A stretch of DNA of 64,000 bases from Tillandsia leiboldiana (Eukaryota > Streptophyta > Magnoliopsida > Poales > Bromeliaceae), in NCBI GenBank assembly GCA_029204045.2, contig CM055063.1, forward strand, positions 30,552,810 to 30,616,809. Direction: 5' to 3'. Below the pieces are notes generated by a model. The model was not told the origin of the DNA, did not search any database, and worked only from the letters and a program-made list of their open reading frames with translations. Both the position numbers and the translations under genes were made by a program. This document shows positions 1-9,607 of the stretch, piece after piece; the first letter of the stretch is position 1; every line of letters starts with the position of its first letter.

Positions 1-849
1 CCAGTCCGGACCGTCGTCCTGTAAAATTTCAGAAAAGGTTAGTTTTTGATTCTTATCCTCTTCCAACGGTTTCTAACCTATAAATAAACCCTATGATTCT
101 TTTTCTAGGGTAAGCCGCATAAGCCGTAAAAGCCGAATAAATCAAAAGACGGCCATATAAAGAAAAATCCACCTATAGAGAAGAAAGGAAATCAATAGAT
201 TTAATTCTATGTTTCTTCATCTATATTGATTAATTTGATTCTAGGGTTTCAAACTCAGATCTTGAATAGAATCAAATTAATGAATACTTAGATGGTATTT
301 CCGATCTATTTCTAATCTAAGTATTCGGCGGATCATCACCACCCAAAAACAACGATTTCCCAAAATCGGCGCGTGGACTCGCGTGGCCTTGTGGATTCAA
401 GGTGCAACCGCTCTCGTGGATTCAGAGCGAGGTACGTTCGTGGCTTCGAGACGTGCTACTGGGTGAAGACCGTGGATTCGGTTGGACGTCGTGGATTCGA
501 CGTTGGACGCCGTGGATTCGGCGTTGGACGCTAATCGTGGATTCGAGGAGCGTTACGGAGCGAGCGGAGAAGATCTACTAGGAGCGTATGGAAAAAGGTC
601 GAGTCGTCTGTGAGTACGGTATATCACCTTTGTAAGTGTTATAATTCTAGTGGATTTTGCCGTGTTATCGGTCCCGTGGTTTTTTACTCCGGTTTTGGAG
701 TTTTCTACGTAAAAATCTTGCGTGTTATATTTTCTTTTCCGCATTGGGTTTTATAGCGCAACGATTTTTGAGTGTTTATTGTTTACACCTATTCACCCCC
801 CTCTAGGTGTTTTTTCCCCTATTTAGGTCATTATTTACATAACCCGACA
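1..849 (+). repeat. Sire-A 5' LTR, partial
   Basis: It matches 9238-10087 of the 3' LTR nearly throughout. It ends ...ACCCGACA just before the PBS. A TATA box (TATAAATA, 79-86) marks the likely promoter. The hairpin array with TGGATT loops lies at about 369-550, in the transcribed leader. Confidence 0.93.
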
Positions 850-851
850 AG

Positions 852-863
852 TGGTATCAGAGC
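852..863 (+). other. Sire-A primer binding site
   Basis: TGGTATCAGAGC follows the 5' LTR after two bases. It is the standard complement of the 3' end of plant initiator methionine tRNA, the primer for minus-strand DNA. Confidence 0.95.
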
Positions 864-882
864 GGGAATAGGGTTGTAAACA

Positions 883-3800
883 ATGGCTGAAGGTGGAAAC
901 ATCAACAGACCCCCGTTTTTCGATGGAACAAATTATGCCTATTGGAAAGTACGGATGAAAGCATTTCTTATTTCCATCGACGAACGGGTGTGGCAATCTA
1001 TCGAGTTAGGATGGTCAAATCCAACTGAAGTTATTGTTGATGTTCACACCATCAAACCTAGGTCGAAATGGACCAAGAAAGAGATAGACTTATCTTCTTA
1101 CAATGGCAAAGGAATCAATGCTTTATTTAATGCCTTGTCTCAAACAGAATTCTCTCGCGTCTCGGCATGTGAGACTGCGAAAGAAATCTGGGATGTTCTC
1201 CAAGTTTCACTTGAGGGAACTAACCTTGTAAAGATTCAAAAGCTGCAAATGCTTACGAGCAGATTTGACTCTATTTTCATGGCAGAAAATGAATCATTCA
1301 CAGACTACTATACACGATTGCAAGACATCGTAAACACATGTGCTAACTTGGGAGAGAAGATTCCAGAATTTAAAATTGTAAGAAAGATCTTAAGAACTCT
1401 TCCTGAAAGATTTCGTTCCAAGGTTATGGCCATTGAAACTATTAAACACCCGGACGAAATCCGTGTAGAAGAATTAGTTGGTTCATTACAAACATATGAA
1501 ATGACATTTCCTACTAACTATTCTTCTGGAAAAGCATCTACTTCTAAGTCTTCAGGTTTTGCGTTGAAAACTACAAAAGAAGAAGACGCGGATTCATCCT
1601 CCTCAGGCGATGACGAGAATCTATCTATGGAGGACTTTGAGAAGCAGCTTGCTCTCTTGACAAGAAATTTCCGCCGAAACTTTCGAAGGGGTAATTCTAG
1701 TAAAACTCCATTCTCCGGAAAGTGGAAGAAAGGCAAAGGTTTTTCAAGCCAAAAGTCAAGAAAGCAAGAAAGTTTTTCAAAGGATAAGAAAAGCTCAGAA
1801 GGACAAGTCCAATGCTTCAAGTGCCGAGGATATGGCCATATCTCAACGGAGTGTCCAAATAAGAATCCGTCCAAGAAGAAGGCGATGCAAGCCGTCACTT
1901 GGGATGACACCTCAACGACAAATGAGTCATCTTCAAGTGATGAAGAGAACAACGCAACAGCATTCCACGCGTCCACATCTTCACCCTTCATATGCTTAAT
2001 GGCAAGTACATCCGATTCATTGTCCAACTTCTCCCAGGTTGAAAAAACTGCAACGGACGATGAATCGAGTAACTCTGAAGGTGAAGATTTTGCTCTTGCC
2101 TACCATAAGCTTTTGAGGGATTCAAAGAAACTGGCAAAGCAAAACAAGAGTTTGAGAGGGAGATTGCAGGATCTCGAAGAAGAAGCAAAAAGGGCAACTT
2201 CTCTCTCAAACGCTCTTGAAGCGGAAAGGGATAATCTGATTAAAGTAAATGTTTCCCTTCAAGAGTCCAATGAGCATTTCGAGAAGAATTATGTAGATAT
2301 GGTGAATAAAGCAAATTACTTCTTGAAGCTCTACGGCGAGGCTCGACAAGAAAAAATGGAAATGACAGAGACCATTTTCCAACTCAAGGATGATTTAAAG
2401 CAATTCTCTTCTGGAAGGAGCAAGTTGGATAAATTACTTGGTCTTGGTCAAACAAATCGGTTCGGCCTCGGATACACTCGAACTAGAGACAGTCCTAGTT
2501 CGAGTGGGACAGTGTTTGTGCCTCAGTCGGTATCTCCTCCTCCGACACCGGAATTCACGACAAGCAACGACAACAAGCCTACTTCACCCTCTTCGGGATC
2601 GTCAAGCACTAAGGTATGTTTTCGTTGTGGTTATACAGGGCATATAAGAAGAAATTGCAAGAATGGAGCGCTAAGATCAAATCAACCACATCTTGCAATT
2701 ACTACCAATGGGTTCATTTCCCGCAAATCAAAGAAGGATCTTTCAAAAGGAAAGAACATTGGTAGTACATCAAACAAGACGACGACGTCAAGGAAAAGCG
2801 ATGGATCAATCAAGACGCTTTCACCAAAGGTATCAACTTCACAATCATTTCTGACGTACTCCAAAACTCAAAAGGTTTGGGTACGCAAAGGTGAAATCTT
2901 CCCTTGTCTTGTTGTTCATACTTCTTTACACGCTTATGATAATTCGTCTTGGTATTTGGATAGTGGTTGTTCTCGTCACATGACCGGTGACAAAAACAGT
3001 TTTCAAACTTTAGAGAAAATCTCCGGAGGACATGTTGTTTTCGGAGACGGCCGTTCTTCCAAAATTGTTGGAAAGGGAACAATCGCTATTCCAGAAGGCT
3101 CGATTTTGAATAATGTTTTATTTGTTGAAGGCCTAAAGACTAACCTCATTAGTATAAGTCAACTTTGTGACAATGGGTTCTCAGTTAATTTTTCTTCTGT
3201 AGAATGTGTTGTAACTGATAAGGACCAGGTATTCTTTTTAAAAGGGGTTAGATCGGAAAATAATTGCTATGTTGTTTCAAACAAAGTTTCTGAAAAATGT
3301 AACCTAGTTTCTTTGGATAATGAAACTGTTTGGCATGAAAGACTAGGTCACATGAATTTTAAAGAACTAGCAAGGATTTCAAATAAGGACGTGGTTAAGG
3401 GGGTTCCTAAACTTTTATTTAAAGAAAACATTGTGTGTGGTGGTTGTCAAAAGGGAAAACAATCAAGAGTTGCACATAAGAACTTGAACCACGTTGGTAC
3501 CAAACGGCCCTTGGAATTACTGCATATGGATTTAATGGGGCCGATTCGTCAACCATCTTTGGGAGGTAAATGGTATATTTTTCTTTTGGTTGATGATTTC
3601 TCTAGGTATTCATGGGTAACTTTTTTAAAAGAGAAAGCGGATACTTTCTACTCTTTTCATGAGGTTTGTCATCGTATTATGAATGAAAGAAATGAAAAGA
3701 TCGTTCGTGTTCGAAGTGATAGAGGTGGAGAATTCATTAATTCTAAATTCATTGATTTTTGCACTTCCAATGGGATAAAACATGAATTCTCAGCACCCTA

Positions 3801-5691
3801 TACACCTCAGCAGAATGGTGTTGTTGAGCGCAAAAACAGGGTTGTTCAAGAGATGGCGCGTGTGATGCTTCATAGCCGGAATTTACCGTTATATTTTTGG
3901 GCAGAAGCTGTGAACACCGCTGTCTATGTAATTAATCGAGTGTTTTTGCGCCCTGGAACTTTAAATACACCATATGAGCTGTGGTTTAGTAGAAAACCGA
4001 ACATCAAATATTTTCGTATCTTTGGGAGTCGATGTTTTATTCTGCGTGATCGCGAAAACCTTGGTAAGTTCGACTCTCGAAGCGACGAAGGGATTTTCAT
4101 GGGTTATTCTACTAACAGTAGAGCATATCGGGTATTTAACTTGGAATCTAAAACGATGATAGAATCTATAAATGTTAAAGTAGATGAAGCTTTCCACTTT
4201 GCATCTGATAAATCTACCCTTGATATGTCTCTAGATGATGATACTCCTGTAAATGCATCTTCTCGTAATAACTCCTTCAATAAAGTTGATGCATCTAATG
4301 GTTCTTCAAGTGAATCTAATGTGCAGGAATTATCACATGTACCTCCGACTACTCCATTACCGCAAACGTTACGTATCTCCAAGGATCATCCGGAATCTAA
4401 TATTATTGGAGACCCACAAGAAGGAGTTAGAACTCGGAGACAGTTGGTTTGTGGAGTCGCATGCTACGTCTCCATGATTGAACCAAAGAACATCGATGAA
4501 GCTCTTCAGGATGACTACTGGATTGAAGCTATGCAGGAAGAGCTCCATCAGTTCGAACGAAACAAAGTCTGGGAATTAACAAAGCCTCCGAAGCAACACA
4601 ACGTGATTGGTACTAAATGGATTTTCAAGAATAAGAAGAACGAGGATGGTACCATCATCAGGAATAAAGCACGCTTAGTTGCTCAAGGCTACTCTCAAAT
4701 AGAAGGTATAGACTTTGATGAAACGTTCGCTATTGCTTGCCATTTTAAAATCAAACTCTTTCAAATGGACGTCAAGAGCGCATTTTTAAATGGGTTTTTA
4801 AATGAGGAAGTTTATGTGGCTCAACCGAAAGGTTTTGTAGACTGTAAACAACCTAACCATGTTTTTCGTTTGAAAAAGGCTCTTTACGGTCTAAAACAAG
4901 CACCGCGAGCGTGGTACGAAAGGTTGACAAAGCACCTATTAGAAAAGGGCTATACTCGAGGGGGAGCTGACCGGACTCTCTTTGTGAAGCATTATCAGAA
5001 TAATTTCATTGTGGCACAAATCTATGTCGATGACATTGTATTTGGGGCGACCAGAGACAATGATGCTTCTAAATTCGCTGAAACCATGGAAAGCGAATTT
5101 GAGATGTCGATGATGGGCGAACTGACATACTTTCTTGGATTGCAAGTAAAACAAAATGATGATGGCATCCATTTGTGTCAATCCAAGTATGCAAGGGAGT
5201 TGGTGAAGAAATTCGATTTAGAAAACTCTAAAGATTTTCCGACTCCTATGGGAACTAGCAATAAGGGATTAGGAAGTGAATCTCTTAGTGAGAGTGTAGA
5301 CGAGAAGCTTTATCGCAGCATGATAGGAAGTCTACTCTATCTTACAGCTAGTCGCCCGGATATATCCTTTAGTGTTGGGATTTGCGCAAGATATCAATCA
5401 GCACCAAAGGAGGTTCACCTGAAAGCGGTGAAAAGGATCATCCGGTACATCAAAGGAACTTTGAATTTCAGAATTTGGTATCCTATGGGAACAACGCTTG
5501 ACATTATAGGATATTCAGATGCCGATTGGGCAGGATCTGTGGATGATCGGAAGAGCACGAGTGGTGCATGTTTTTATCTTGGCCATTGCTTTGTTGCATG
5601 GCATAGTAAAAAGCAAAACTGCATTGCACTCTCGACTGCCGAAGCGGAAATATTTCAGCGGGTAGTTGTTCAACCCAACTCATTTGGATGA
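883..5691 (+). CDS. Sire-A Gag-Pol polyprotein (defective)
   Basis: A single 1602-codon frame begins at the first ATG after the PBS. In order: Copia-type Gag domain (about residues 60-210); zinc knuckle CFKCRGYGHISTEC (about 311); a Lys/Glu-rich coiled-coil segment (about 400-500); second knuckle CFRCGYTGHIRRNC (about 579); aspartic protease with LDSGCSRHMTG (about 690); the pre-integrase HHCC region with WHERLGHMNF (about 817); integrase core with the expected Asp, Asp and Glu, the last in QQNGVVERKNR; RT with YVDD (nt about 5020); RNase H start at SDADWAG. Two lesions are visible against Sire-D: a 39-nt in-frame loss in the N-terminal RT (junction 4726-4730) and a 1-nt loss near 5648, which replaces the RNase H end with a short unrelated tail. 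Gag and Pol share one frame, so processing would rest on the protease. I expect no active RT. Confidence 0.93.
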   Translation: MAEGGNINRPPFFDGTNYAYWKVRMKAFLISIDERVWQSIELGWSNPTEVIVDVHTIKPRSKWTKKEIDLSSYNGKGINALFNALSQTEFSRVSACETAKEIWDVLQVSLEGTNLVKIQKLQMLTSRFDSIFMAENESFTDYYTRLQDIVNTCANLGEKIPEFKIVRKILRTLPERFRSKVMAIETIKHPDEIRVEELVGSLQTYEMTFPTNYSSGKASTSKSSGFALKTTKEEDADSSSSGDDENLSMEDFEKQLALLTRNFRRNFRRGNSSKTPFSGKWKKGKGFSSQKSRKQESFSKDKKSSEGQVQCFKCRGYGHISTECPNKNPSKKKAMQAVTWDDTSTTNESSSSDEENNATAFHASTSSPFICLMASTSDSLSNFSQVEKTATDDESSNSEGEDFALAYHKLLRDSKKLAKQNKSLRGRLQDLEEEAKRATSLSNALEAERDNLIKVNVSLQESNEHFEKNYVDMVNKANYFLKLYGEARQEKMEMTETIFQLKDDLKQFSSGRSKLDKLLGLGQTNRFGLGYTRTRDSPSSSGTVFVPQSVSPPPTPEFTTSNDNKPTSPSSGSSSTKVCFRCGYTGHIRRNCKNGALRSNQPHLAITTNGFISRKSKKDLSKGKNIGSTSNKTTTSRKSDGSIKTLSPKVSTSQSFLTYSKTQKVWVRKGEIFPCLVVHTSLHAYDNSSWYLDSGCSRHMTGDKNSFQTLEKISGGHVVFGDGRSSKIVGKGTIAIPEGSILNNVLFVEGLKTNLISISQLCDNGFSVNFSSVECVVTDKDQVFFLKGVRSENNCYVVSNKVSEKCNLVSLDNETVWHERLGHMNFKELARISNKDVVKGVPKLLFKENIVCGGCQKGKQSRVAHKNLNHVGTKRPLELLHMDLMGPIRQPSLGGKWYIFLLVDDFSRYSWVTFLKEKADTFYSFHEVCHRIMNERNEKIVRVRSDRGGEFINSKFIDFCTSNGIKHEFSAPYTPQQNGVVERKNRVVQEMARVMLHSRNLPLYFWAEAVNTAVYVINRVFLRPGTLNTPYELWFSRKPNIKYFRIFGSRCFILRDRENLGKFDSRSDEGIFMGYSTNSRAYRVFNLESKTMIESINVKVDEAFHFASDKSTLDMSLDDDTPVNASSRNNSFNKVDASNGSSSESNVQELSHVPPTTPLPQTLRISKDHPESNIIGDPQEGVRTRRQLVCGVACYVSMIEPKNIDEALQDDYWIEAMQEELHQFERNKVWELTKPPKQHNVIGTKWIFKNKKNEDGTIIRNKARLVAQGYSQIEGIDFDETFAIACHFKIKLFQMDVKSAFLNGFLNEEVYVAQPKGFVDCKQPNHVFRLKKALYGLKQAPRAWYERLTKHLLEKGYTRGGADRTLFVKHYQNNFIVAQIYVDDIVFGATRDNDASKFAETMESEFEMSMMGELTYFLGLQVKQNDDGIHLCQSKYARELVKKFDLENSKDFPTPMGTSNKGLGSESLSESVDEKLYRSMIGSLLYLTASRPDISFSVGICARYQSAPKEVHLKAVKRIIRYIKGTLNFRIWYPMGTTLDIIGYSDADWAGSVDDRKSTSGACFYLGHCFVAWHSKKQNCIALSTAEAEIFQRVVVQPNSFG

Positions 5692-5969
5692 AAAGCGTAT
5701 TGAGCGACTTCCGAATTTCAGCAACTTCGGTAACGATTCTTTGTGACAACACAAGTGCTATAAACATTTCAAAAAACCCTGTGTTGCACTCGAGAACAAA
5801 ACACATTGAACTTAGATATTATTTTCTAAGAGAGCTAGTTGAATCAAATATTCTTCAAATCTCCTACATTTCAACTGAGGATGAATTAGCTGACATCTTA
5901 ACAAAACCCTTGGATCTAAAACGATTTATTCATTTGCGTAAGGCAATTGGAATGCTTTCCTTGAAATAA
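5648..5969 (+). pseudogene. Sire-A RNase H C-terminal part, out of frame
   Basis: The shifted frame continues RNase H with DNTSAINISKNP, RTKHIELRYY and ADILTKPLD, the usual Copia Pol ending. Alignment to Sire-D (39550 onward) shows GCGGAATATATCTCAGCGGG there and one base fewer here, placing the frameshift at about 5648-5655. The open segment beginning with ATG at 5688 is therefore the displaced tail and not a separate gene. Confidence 0.9.
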
Positions 5970-6900
5970 TTCCTTTTGAAATCATTGCTTATGTTAGGCT
6001 TTGTTTTTGTATTTTTGTTCATTATCTATGCTTAGACATAGAACATTAATTGAGCATGTGTATTATTGACTTTAATAGCATCTTTTCGTCTATTTAGAAA
6101 TTTATTATGCTTTGGATATCATAATAATTCATTTGATGCAATGATCATTTATGTCAATTAAATCATCTTTGTTTTGATCAAAGTCAATTTCTCTCTCAAT
6201 GATCTCTTGGTATAGTTTTTATCTTATTTGACTATTTAGTCGAGTATGAAATCGAGATCAATTTTTGGTTGAATACTTTATATTTTAAATAATTTATAGT
6301 CAATTGAGGGGTAGTCAAAGAAAAAAGTGTTATGCTCAAAAGATGTGGAAAGAGTTACATCCCAATGAGGAGTGTGAAAACTACCACCACATGGAGGAAA
6401 GAGCTACCACCTCGGTCGTCCGAGTAATGTGTGCAGCTACCACATGTATACCAAGCATGGTTGTTCGAGTTGATTAAATAAAATGCTTTTTGGAATACTT
6501 GACTCTGTCAAATTCTAAGGTTGGTATAAGGTGGGGATTTTATTGAAAGATGCTCAAAGAGCCACTCCTTACAATAATTTGACTAGATAGATTATCTAAC
6601 TTATCTGGGGTTTCAAACATCTATTGATCTTGGTATTTCATTTTCTTTACCAAATTGATGATTTGATAAAGGCGTTACTCATAAGATCATGTTAGATGTG
6701 ATTGAAGTTGTTCAACTTTAAGGGATTTAATTTTTATAAATTTTCGTTTCGTTTGTTGGATAGTATTGATAGATTTTGCATAATCTATTTCTTTTAATAG
6801 GAAACGATGATTTTTATTTAAAGTTGACATGCATAAGTGCTTACAATCTTTTTCTGGATTTTCTAGAATTTTTCGAAATTTTTCTGTAGAAAAAGTTTGA
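5970..6900 (+). other. Sire-A pol to env-like spacer, non-coding but conserved
   Basis: I find no supportable ORF. It aligns for most of its length with Sire-D (39882-40800) and, reversed, with Sire-C (about 23860-24700). Recognisable blocks include the 130-bp core at 6331-6460 and an inverted repeat AAGTTG..CAACTT near 6705-6720. Conservation across diverged elements suggests function in the RNA or DNA of the element. Confidence 0.75.
6331..6460 (+). other. Conserved 130-bp non-coding core (Sire-A copy)
   Basis: About 127 of 130 positions match the Sire-C copy (24232-24360, minus strand), and most match Sire-D (40244-40373). It contains a perfect hairpin CTCGG-TCGT-CCGAG and repeated AGCTACCAC motifs. 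No ORF spans it in a consistent frame. Function unknown. Confidence 0.75.
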
Positions 6901-7000
6901 AGCCGATCCGGATCCCGAACGCAGGTATTTCCTGCGGGTAGCCGATCCGGACTGGATTCACGATCCGATCCGGACCGCGGCTAGGGTTTTATATAGAACA
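6900..7000 (+). promoter_or_regulatory. Putative internal promoter for the env-like ORF
   Basis: Three TCCGGA motifs (6907, 6946, 6969), the same motif that is repeated in the U3 of this element, are followed by a TATA-like TTTATATAG at 6988-6996 and a CT-rich leader without ATG. Sire-D has four TCCGGA motifs and TTTATTTAG at the same place. Promoter activity is inferred from this resemblance to the LTR promoter. Confidence 0.55.
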
Positions 7001-7112
7001 AAAGGGTTTTGATTTCTTTTTACTTCAATCTTTTGTTCCTAAGTCTCCTCAGCTTCTCTCTCTAGAATTCATCCATTTTGGAGGCTTCCAAACTCAAGTT
7101 CTTCGATTCTAA

Positions 7113-7496
7113 GTAAGTTTTCTTGATCAAAATCTCGATTTTTCACAGCTTTTCATGTTTTTCCTCAAAACGTGATGAAATTTTTGTATCTTTTTCGTTT
7201 TGGATTGGTTTTTGATCAAATTTCTTTTGAAATAAGAACTCTGGGTAGACTAGTTTTGATTATATGCTAGGTACTCTCCTGATTAACGGATTTTTAGGCT
7301 TCGATTTCTAAAAATTTTGGTTTTAGGGCATATAATAGGAATTTTTGAAAATCATGGGTTTGATCTATTTTTAAAATTCTTTTGGCAAAACTAATTTGAT
7401 ACCTAGTCTCTCTACACGATAATGATTGTTTAGGTACAATTTTTTCAATTTTTGAAAATAAATAATTTTTCTCGTGTTCTTGAGTTTTGCTCACAG
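7113..7496 (+). other. Putative 384-nt 5'UTR intron of the env-like gene
   Basis: The donor is CTAA|GTAAGT and the acceptor TCACAG|G, with T-rich AU-rich sequence between and a branch-like CTGATTAAC near 7279. Sire-D has donor and acceptor at the same spacing, also 384 nt. The predicted exon 1 has no ATG, the intron has several, and after splicing the first ATG is that of the env-like ORF. Confidence 0.6.
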
Positions 7497-7527
7497 GCTA
7501 TTCTATTATTTGAGCACGAGTAGCAAA

Positions 7528-8088
7528 ATGATTTTTGCTTGGATTATTGCGCTCATTGTAGCATTAGTGGGAACTCGAGCATCTGTCAAAAAGGAACAAG
7601 CTGAAGCAAGTCAGGAGAAGATAAACACTGTTCCTCAAGCTGAGTCAGAATCAGAGGATGAAGAGGATTGGGAAATATTTTGTAAAGAATCAAAACAAGC
7701 GATGGATGACGAAGATAGGGTCTATCTAGAGGAAAAGAAGCTGACAACGTCTTCCTCGACAACCAAACATCCCACAAGGAGCAAGAATTCGAGAAGCAGA
7801 GGAACTCAGTTTAATGAACCACCTGCCAAAGAACGCTCTCTGCCTAGAGAATCTCCAAATAAACCTTCAGCATCCGCACAATCTCCTTCTTCCTCCAAAA
7901 GAATAAGCACAAAAGCTGATATACTGTCTATGCAACGAGCACAAAGGAGAATGTCTGAAGCACAAGAAAGGATGTCGGCTGACATTCATAAGATGAAAAA
8001 GAATTGCTTTAAATTATCAAAAATGCTTAAAGGGATTCTACACAAACTGGACTGCAGTAGCTCAGAAGGATCAGAGTCTGACACTTGA
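7528..8088 (+). CDS. Sire-A env-like protein with N-terminal membrane segment
   Basis: I choose the ATG at 7528 (186 codons) over the in-frame ATG at 7474, because 7474 lies inside the predicted intron and Sire-D has the matching start. The protein opens with a hydrophobic stretch, MIFAWIIALIVALVG, fitting a signal anchor or transmembrane helix. An acidic EDEEDWE stretch, a Ser/Pro-rich middle, and a C-terminal heptad-like part with LSKMLKGILHKLD (probable coiled coil) follow. Env-like ORFs 3' of pol are known in Sireviruses; no entry role is shown for this one. Only the ends and the EEDWE region resemble the Sire-D product; the middle is very different. The upstream promoter and intron suggest a separate transcript. 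Confidence 0.65.
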   Translation: MIFAWIIALIVALVGTRASVKKEQAEASQEKINTVPQAESESEDEEDWEIFCKESKQAMDDEDRVYLEEKKLTTSSSTTKHPTRSKNSRSRGTQFNEPPAKERSLPRESPNKPSASAQSPSSSKRISTKADILSMQRAQRRMSEAQERMSADIHKMKKNCFKLSKMLKGILHKLDCSSSEGSESDT

Positions 8089-8739
8089 ACTTCCTTCTAA
8101 CATATCGTTTTGTTGTGCAGGCTTAGTTTTCAAGTTTTTTTAGGTCTCTGATTTTTCTTGTTTTAGTACTTTTCGCCTCTCTGTTTTGTAATTATTTAGC
8201 TTATTTTGTGACAAAAAGGGGGAGAGAGAGATATGAACAATGATCACTAATGTGAACTTTGAACTTTGAAGGTAAGTATATTAACTCAACTTTTGGTTTG
8301 GTATTGTGATTGCATGCATGCTTCGACTAACTATTTGACTAACTAGTTGGGCATGTATTATTACTAACAAGTTGTTTGATTACTAACAAAGTTATGACAT
8401 TTGGAATTTTATTGCTTAGAAGATATGTCAATGTTTGATTGTAATCTTATTACATATCTGAATTCGTGAATGTCATGGTAAGTATAAACTCTATCTCTGT
8501 TAGGTTTTGAATGCTAAATATTCTTGAGGTATCTAACGATCTCTTTTGTCAAGAATGATTTCTTTTTGCAGAGAGTACAGATGTCTAAGTCTAGAGTCTG
8601 TTTTAGGAGTTTATCTCATGTATTTATTCATTGGTTCTCAAATGTAAATTTTTGTTGTATGGTGATAGCAACAAAAATATCTTTTTGAATTTTCTTGAGT
8701 GGATTTGTGTTTTCTCACGAAACCGCCAAAGGGGGAGAT
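8089..8739 (+). other. Region between env-like ORF and 3' LTR, with purine tracts
   Basis: No ORF is supportable. A PPT-like tract lies at 8211-8232 (five A, five G, then GA repeats). A near-identical tract lies in Sire-D at about 42250-42271. Multiple purine tracts before the 3' LTR are a described Sirevirus trait. The tract next to the LTR is at 8726-8739. Confidence 0.7.
8726..8739 (+). other. Sire-A polypurine tract
   Basis: CCAAAGGGGGAGAT abuts the TG start of the 3' LTR and is the expected primer for plus-strand DNA. The same tract precedes the 3' LTRs of Sire-D and, reversed, Sire-C. Confidence 0.88.
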
Positions 8740-8965
8740 TGTTAAGGAATTTGTTTTGGCGTATTTCGTGAAAGTGTTAAGTCTTGAAGATTGAAGATAA
8801 AGAAGTTTGGATTATATACCTCAATCTCAAGAAAGAAGAATTCAAAAGGATCAGGTACGTTTAACTAATTAATTTTGATGATCCGAATACTTCTTATAGT
8901 GTAGAAACACTTGGATGAATTTTTAATTGCATGAAAGTCAAAAAACTGGACAAACTACATGTTCA

Positions 8966-9262
8966 GGATCCGGATCAGGCACTACAGTCCGGACCCCGAA
9001 CATAGGGTAGTTCATGCGAAATTCCAGTCCGGACCGTGGTATTTCAGTCCGGACCCCGAACGTTAATTCTGATGGAATTGCTTGGTCAGTCCAGACCGTG
9101 GTATTTCAGTCCGGACCCCGAACGTTAATTCTGAAGGAATTGCATGAACAGTCCGGACCGTGGTATTTCAGTCCGGACCCCGAACGTATGTTTTTCTGGA
9201 ATTAGTCTGTCTCGTTACGACAGTCCGGACCGCCAATTCCAGTCCGGACTGTCGTCCTGTAA
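8966..9262 (+). repeat. U3 TCCGGA palindrome repeats
   Basis: Imperfect tandem units of the type CAGTCCGGACCCCGAACG recur about ten times with spacers of 20-50 bp. TCCGGA is self-complementary. Palindromic CCGGA-rich repeats in Sirevirus LTRs have been described. They lie upstream of the TATA box and probably act as promoter or methylation-related elements. Confidence 0.8.
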
Positions 9263-9607
9263 AATTCCAGAAAAGGTTAGTTTTTGATTCTTAACCTCTT
9301 CCAACGGTTTCTAACCTATAAATAAACCCTATGATTCTTTTTCTAGGGTAAGCCGCATAAGCCGTAAAAGCCGAATAAATCAAAAGACGGCCATATAAAG
9401 AAAAATCCACCTATAGAGAAGAAAGGAAATCAATAGATTTAATTCTATGTTTCTTCATCTATACTGATTAATTTGATTCTAGGGTTTCAAACTCAGATCT
9501 TGAATAGAATCAAATTAATGAATACTTAGATGGTATTTCCGATCTATTTCTAATCTAAGTATTCGGCGGATCATCACCACCCAAAAACAACGATTTCCCA
9601 AAATCGG

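Noticed and set aside
601..640. A Sirevirus leader donor (CTGTGAGTACGG) for gag splicing
   Set aside because: The GTGAGT is shared by Sire-A, Sire-S and Sire-D but not Sire-C, and no convincing acceptor lies before the gag ATG.
852..863. A tRNA gene
   Set aside because: Only the 12-base PBS complement is present, at the LTR border; no cloverleaf surrounds it.
1518..2027. 169-codon minus-strand frame, also at 34827-35336
   Set aside because: Antisense shadow of Sirevirus gag; it recurs only because gag recurs.
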